In this document: positions 59,548 through 64,000 of the stretch, piece after piece
How positions within the stretch are numbered: position 1 is the first letter of the stretch
Layout: the number at the start of each line of letters is the position of its first letter
Origin: JBFXAF01 sp050184585
GTDB taxonomy: Bacteria; Pseudomonadota; Alphaproteobacteria; Rhizobiales; Rhizobiaceae
Assembly (NCBI GenBank): GCA_050184585.1
Contig: JBFXAF010000006.1
Location: 1 to 64,000 of the forward strand
DNA: 64,000 bases
Reading direction: 5' to 3'
The notes under the pieces: model-generated
Told to the model about the DNA's origin: nothing
What the model saw: the letters and a program-made list of their open reading frames with translations, nothing else
The model's database searches: none
Translations under genes and position numbers: made by a program

Positions 59548-61018
59548 CCCGGCCGAGATAGTTCTTGAGCGTGGCCTGCGTGCCCTCGCGCCACAATGCC
59601 CTGAGCCATTGCCCGAACGCATCGCGGAATGCCGGCGTGCGACCCACGGCGCCGTAGATGTCGTCCATCGCCAGCCAGGCCCGCGGATCGGAACGTGCGG
59701 CTCGCGCCTGTTCCCGAAGCCTGCTCCATGACGGGTCGTTCGGTTCGATCGTCGCGCCCGAATCGGTCGTGCCGAAGCAGTAGCGGCACCAGAGAGCGGA
59801 TTCGAGCGCCAGGCCGGAGACCCCCTGGCCGCTCCCCAGCCTGTCGGCGATCGCCGGGACGATGAACTTCGGCTGCCGGTTCGAGCCGTCGAGACAGAGG
59901 CGCCGGACCGTATCGCCGATCCTGGGATTGGCGAAGCGCCTTTCGACGATCCGGTAATACGCGTGGAGGTCGGTATCGGGCACCGGCGGCACTGACGGGA
60001 TGATCTCCTCTTCCTCCACCTTGCGGAGGAATCCGAGCACCAGCGGATCCTGCATTGCCTCGTGGACGAAGTGGATGTCCATCAGCCCGGCAGGATAGGC
60101 GATGACCGCGTGGCCCCCGTTGAGGATGCGTATCTTCATCAATTCGTAGGGCGTCACATCGGGCACAAACTGCACGCCGACCGACTCGAGCGCGGGACGG
60201 CCGGCGGGAAAGCGATCCTCGAGAACCCATTGCCGGAACGTCTCGCAGAAGACCGGCCAGGAATCGTCGAGCCCGAACTCGGCGGCGAGGATCGAGCGCT
60301 CGCGATCCCCGGTCGCGGGCGTGATGCGGTCCACCATGCCATTGGGAAACGCGACGTTGTCGGCGATCCACGTCGCAAGATCCGGATCGGCCAGTTCGGC
60401 GAGCCCCCTCACCGCGTTGCGCGTGACCATGCCATTGTGGGGGATGTTGTCGCAGGACATGACCGTGAACGGCACGGTGCCTTCCTCTCGACGCCGCCGA
60501 AGACCGGCGACGATCAGCCCGAAGACCGTCTTCGGCGCGCCGAGGCCAGCGGCGTCGGCGACGATCGCCGGATGGGCCGGATCGAATCGGCCCGACGCAG
60601 GGTCGATGAAGTACCCGCCCTCGGTGATGGTCAGCGAGACGATGCGGATCGCCGGATCCGCCAGGCTCGCCAGCACGCCCTCGACATCGCCGGGCGGCAC
60701 GTACCCGACCATCGCCCCGGTCACGCGGGCCGTCATGCCGGCCGCGTCCTGCTCGACGACGGTCGTCAGATGATCCTGCGCGGCGAGCACGCGACGGGCG
60801 GCCTCGTCGGACGCCAGCACGCCGGCGCCGCGAATCGCCCAGTCGTGGTCGCGTCCCGTGGCGAAGAGATCATCCAGATAGACCGCCTGGTGCGCCCGAT
60901 GAAAGTTGCCGACGCCGAAATGCACGATGCCGGCGGACAGGCGCGCCCGGTCGTAACGCGGCGCCGCCACGCCGGAGGGCAGGCTTCCAAGGGTCGATGC
61001 GCTGAGCTTGACGGTCAT
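59540..61018 (-). CDS. mtlK: Mannitol dehydrogenase MtlK
   Basis: A 492-aa polyol dehydrogenase of the long-chain mannitol dehydrogenase family. The Rossmann entry IVHFGVGNFHRAHQAVYLDD (~31-50) and the catalytic Lys-Asn-His set in KIRILNGGHAVIAY are clear. It oxidises D-mannitol (and often arabitol or sorbitol) to the ketose with NAD. The ATG at 61018 follows GAGG; the preceding SDR stop is nine bases upstream. Order smoK-smoS-mtlK matches the Rhodobacter smo operon. Confidence 0.92.
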   Translation of the reverse strand: MTVKLSASTLGSLPSGVAAPRYDRARLSAGIVHFGVGNFHRAHQAVYLDDLFATGRDHDWAIRGAGVLASDEAARRVLAAQDHLTTVVEQDAAGMTARVTGAMVGYVPPGDVEGVLASLADPAIRIVSLTITEGGYFIDPASGRFDPAHPAIVADAAGLGAPKTVFGLIVAGLRRRREEGTVPFTVMSCDNIPHNGMVTRNAVRGLAELADPDLATWIADNVAFPNGMVDRITPATGDRERSILAAEFGLDDSWPVFCETFRQWVLEDRFPAGRPALESVGVQFVPDVTPYELMKIRILNGGHAVIAYPAGLMDIHFVHEAMQDPLVLGFLRKVEEEEIIPSVPPVPDTDLHAYYRIVERRFANPRIGDTVRRLCLDGSNRQPKFIVPAIADRLGSGQGVSGLALESALWCRYCFGTTDSGATIEPNDPSWSRLREQARAARSDPRAWLAMDDIYGAVGRTPAFRDAFGQWLRALWREGTQATLKNYLGRDG

Positions 61019-61026
61019 CGGCGGCC

Positions 61027-61796
61027 TCAACTCATCCAGTTGCCGCCATCGACGTTGTAGGTCTGGGCGACCACATAGTCGGATTCCGAAGAGGCAAGGA
61101 AGATCGCCATGCCGACCAGGTCGGCGGCGGTACCCATGCGGCCATAGGGCACGGCTTCGCCGACCCTCCGCTTCTTCTCGCCCGGCTTCAGTCCCTCGTG
61201 CCTTGCGAAGAGCGAATCGACATGATCCCAGTGGTCGCCCTCGACGACGCCCGGCGCGATCGCATTGACGTTCACGCGATGCCTGATGAGGTCGAGGCCG
61301 GCAGACTGGGTGATGCTGATGACGGCCGCCTTGGTCGCGCAGTAGACCCCGACCAGCGCTTCGCCGCGGCGTCCCGCCTGGCTCGCCATGTTGATGATCT
61401 TGCCGCCCCTGCCCCGCGAGATCATGGAGCGCGCCACTGCCTGCAAGGTAAAGAGCGCGCCGGCGACGTTGACCGAGAACAGCCTGTCATAGCTCTCGCG
61501 CGTGATCCCGACGATCGGCGCGAGGTCGAATAGCGCGGCATTGTTGACGAGGATATCGATGCCGCCGACGCGTTTCTCTACGGTGCGCACCGCTTCGTCG
61601 ATCGAAGTCTGGGAGGTCACGTCGAGCGTGACCGGGTAGGCGCCCAGACCGATCTCACCGGCCGCTCGCGTCGCCGCCCCGAGATTGATATCGGCGATGG
61701 CGACGGTCGCGCCCTCGCGGGCATAGGCCTCCGCGAAAGCGCGGCCTATGCCGCGCGCGGACCCCGTGATCAGCGCCGACCTACCGTCCAGGCGTT

Positions 61797-61800
<4 letters not shown>
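61027..61800 (-). CDS. smoS: Sorbitol dehydrogenase (SDR type) SmoS
   Basis: A 257-aa classical SDR: GSARGIGRA (~12-20), NNAALFD, the catalytic Tyr/Lys in VYCATKAA, and MASQAGRRGEALVG. It oxidises D-sorbitol to D-fructose or galactitol to tagatose with NAD, by similarity to SmoS. The ATG at 61800 overlaps the smoK stop (ATGA). It sits between the ATPase and mtlK, the usual place for smoS, so the name is supported by both family and order. Confidence 0.9.
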
Positions 61801-62798
<998 letters not shown>

Positions 62799-62827
62799 GA
62801 TGTCCTCCCCGATCCCTTTCGTTGCGG

Positions 62828-63652
<825 letters not shown>

Positions 63653-63662
63653 GGTTCTCTCC

Positions 63663-64000
63663 TCACCGGTCCAGGTTCTTGCCGACGGCGCGCATGACGA
63701 AGAAGGCGACGATGTTGGCGAGGATCACGGCGATGATCCCGCCCGCGGAGGCCTGGCCGATTTTGAACTCGAGCAGCGCCTTCTGGTAGACGAGGAACGG
63801 CAGGTTGGTGGATGCGTAGCCGGGACCGCCATTGGTGGTGACCAGGATCTCCGCGTAGACCGACAGCAGGAAGATCGTCTGGATCAGGACGACAACGGTG
63901 ATGGCGCGCGAGAGGTGCGGGAGCGTCAGGTACCAAAAGCGCGCGAGGAACCCCGCGCCGTCCATTTCCGCCGCTTCCTTCTGCTCGCCATCCAGAGACT
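63663..64000 (-). CDS. smoF: Polyol ABC permease SmoF, N-terminus outside window
   Basis: The C-terminal 111 residues of a MalF-type permease; the frame is open at the right edge. The EAA motif is partly visible as GEQKEAAEMDGAGFLARFWY, followed by LTLPHLSRAITVVVLIQTIF and LLSVYAEILVTTNGGPGY, which is typical of sorbitol/mannitol transporters. The stop is ten bases before the smoG ATG. A substrate-binding protein gene (smoE) is expected beyond the edge. Confidence 0.88.
   Translation of the reverse strand, partial: SLDGEQKEAAEMDGAGFLARFWYLTLPHLSRAITVVVLIQTIFLLSVYAEILVTTNGGPGYASTNLPFLVYQKALLEFKIGQASAGGIIAVILANIVAFFVMRAVGKNLDR

Overview
The window is high-GC DNA with tightly packed, often start/stop-overlapping operons and GGAGG-type ribosome sites. 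Gene content (several ABC importers for small organic compounds, an ectoine-use cluster, a sorbitol/mannitol (smo-type) operon, an HWE histidine kinase, DUF3768) points to an alphaproteobacterium, most likely Hyphomicrobiales/Rhizobiales (Mesorhizobium- or Aminobacter-like). This is inferred from gene content, not from a search. I found no rRNA, tRNA or CRISPR array.

Layout. 1-7395: a minus-strand, defence-like operon of a PLD/SNF2 helicase (cut by the window edge), an HNH protein with a DGQHR-like motif and a 1342-aa Eco57I-like (type IIG-type) methyltransferase, with a small conserved protein divergent from it. 7713-8303: a serine resolvase. 8395-20603: a minus-strand island for import and CoA-dependent breakdown of an unidentified organic acid (LIV-type importer with a LivM-LivG fusion, acyl-CoA ligase, acyl-CoA dehydrogenase, crotonase, SDR, amidohydrolase, CoA-transferase). 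Its GntR-type regulator carries an internal in-frame stop, and two promoter regions share a 13-bp operator-like word. 21203-28878: a three-gene exported/membrane operon, an XRE regulator with an 11-bp inverted repeat touching its start codon, a group of island-type hypothetical genes (one resembling a HhH-GPD glycosylase) and an HWE histidine kinase. 28900-36034: a patchwork of small hypothetical genes and a replication-like module (AlpA-type HTH, Cys-rich protein, DUF927 ATPase) with visibly more A+T-rich stretches.

36035-44993: a MetE-C-like zinc methyltransferase divergent from a ribose-type importer whose ATPase and one permease are fused, then a YciI protein, a SAM-dependent methyltransferase and a degenerate PfkB-like protein. 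45025-57229: an almost complete ectoine catabolism locus: doeA, an M20 deacetylase and a GntR regulator on the minus strand, divergent from ehuBCDA-eutBC-asnC-ssd-atf on the plus strand. eutA is absent and an M20 peptidase stands where the AstE-type DoeB is usual. A 269-bp element with 26-bp perfect terminal inverted repeats and nested hairpins sits exactly between ehuC and ehuD. 57278-64000: the smo-type polyol operon (permeases, ATPase, SDR, mannitol dehydrogenase, HAD phosphatase, FGGY kinase), running off the right edge.

Together the right half equips the cell to import and catabolise osmolytes and polyols. The left half combines a defence module, recombination functions and accessory catabolism typical of a genomic-island neighbourhood.
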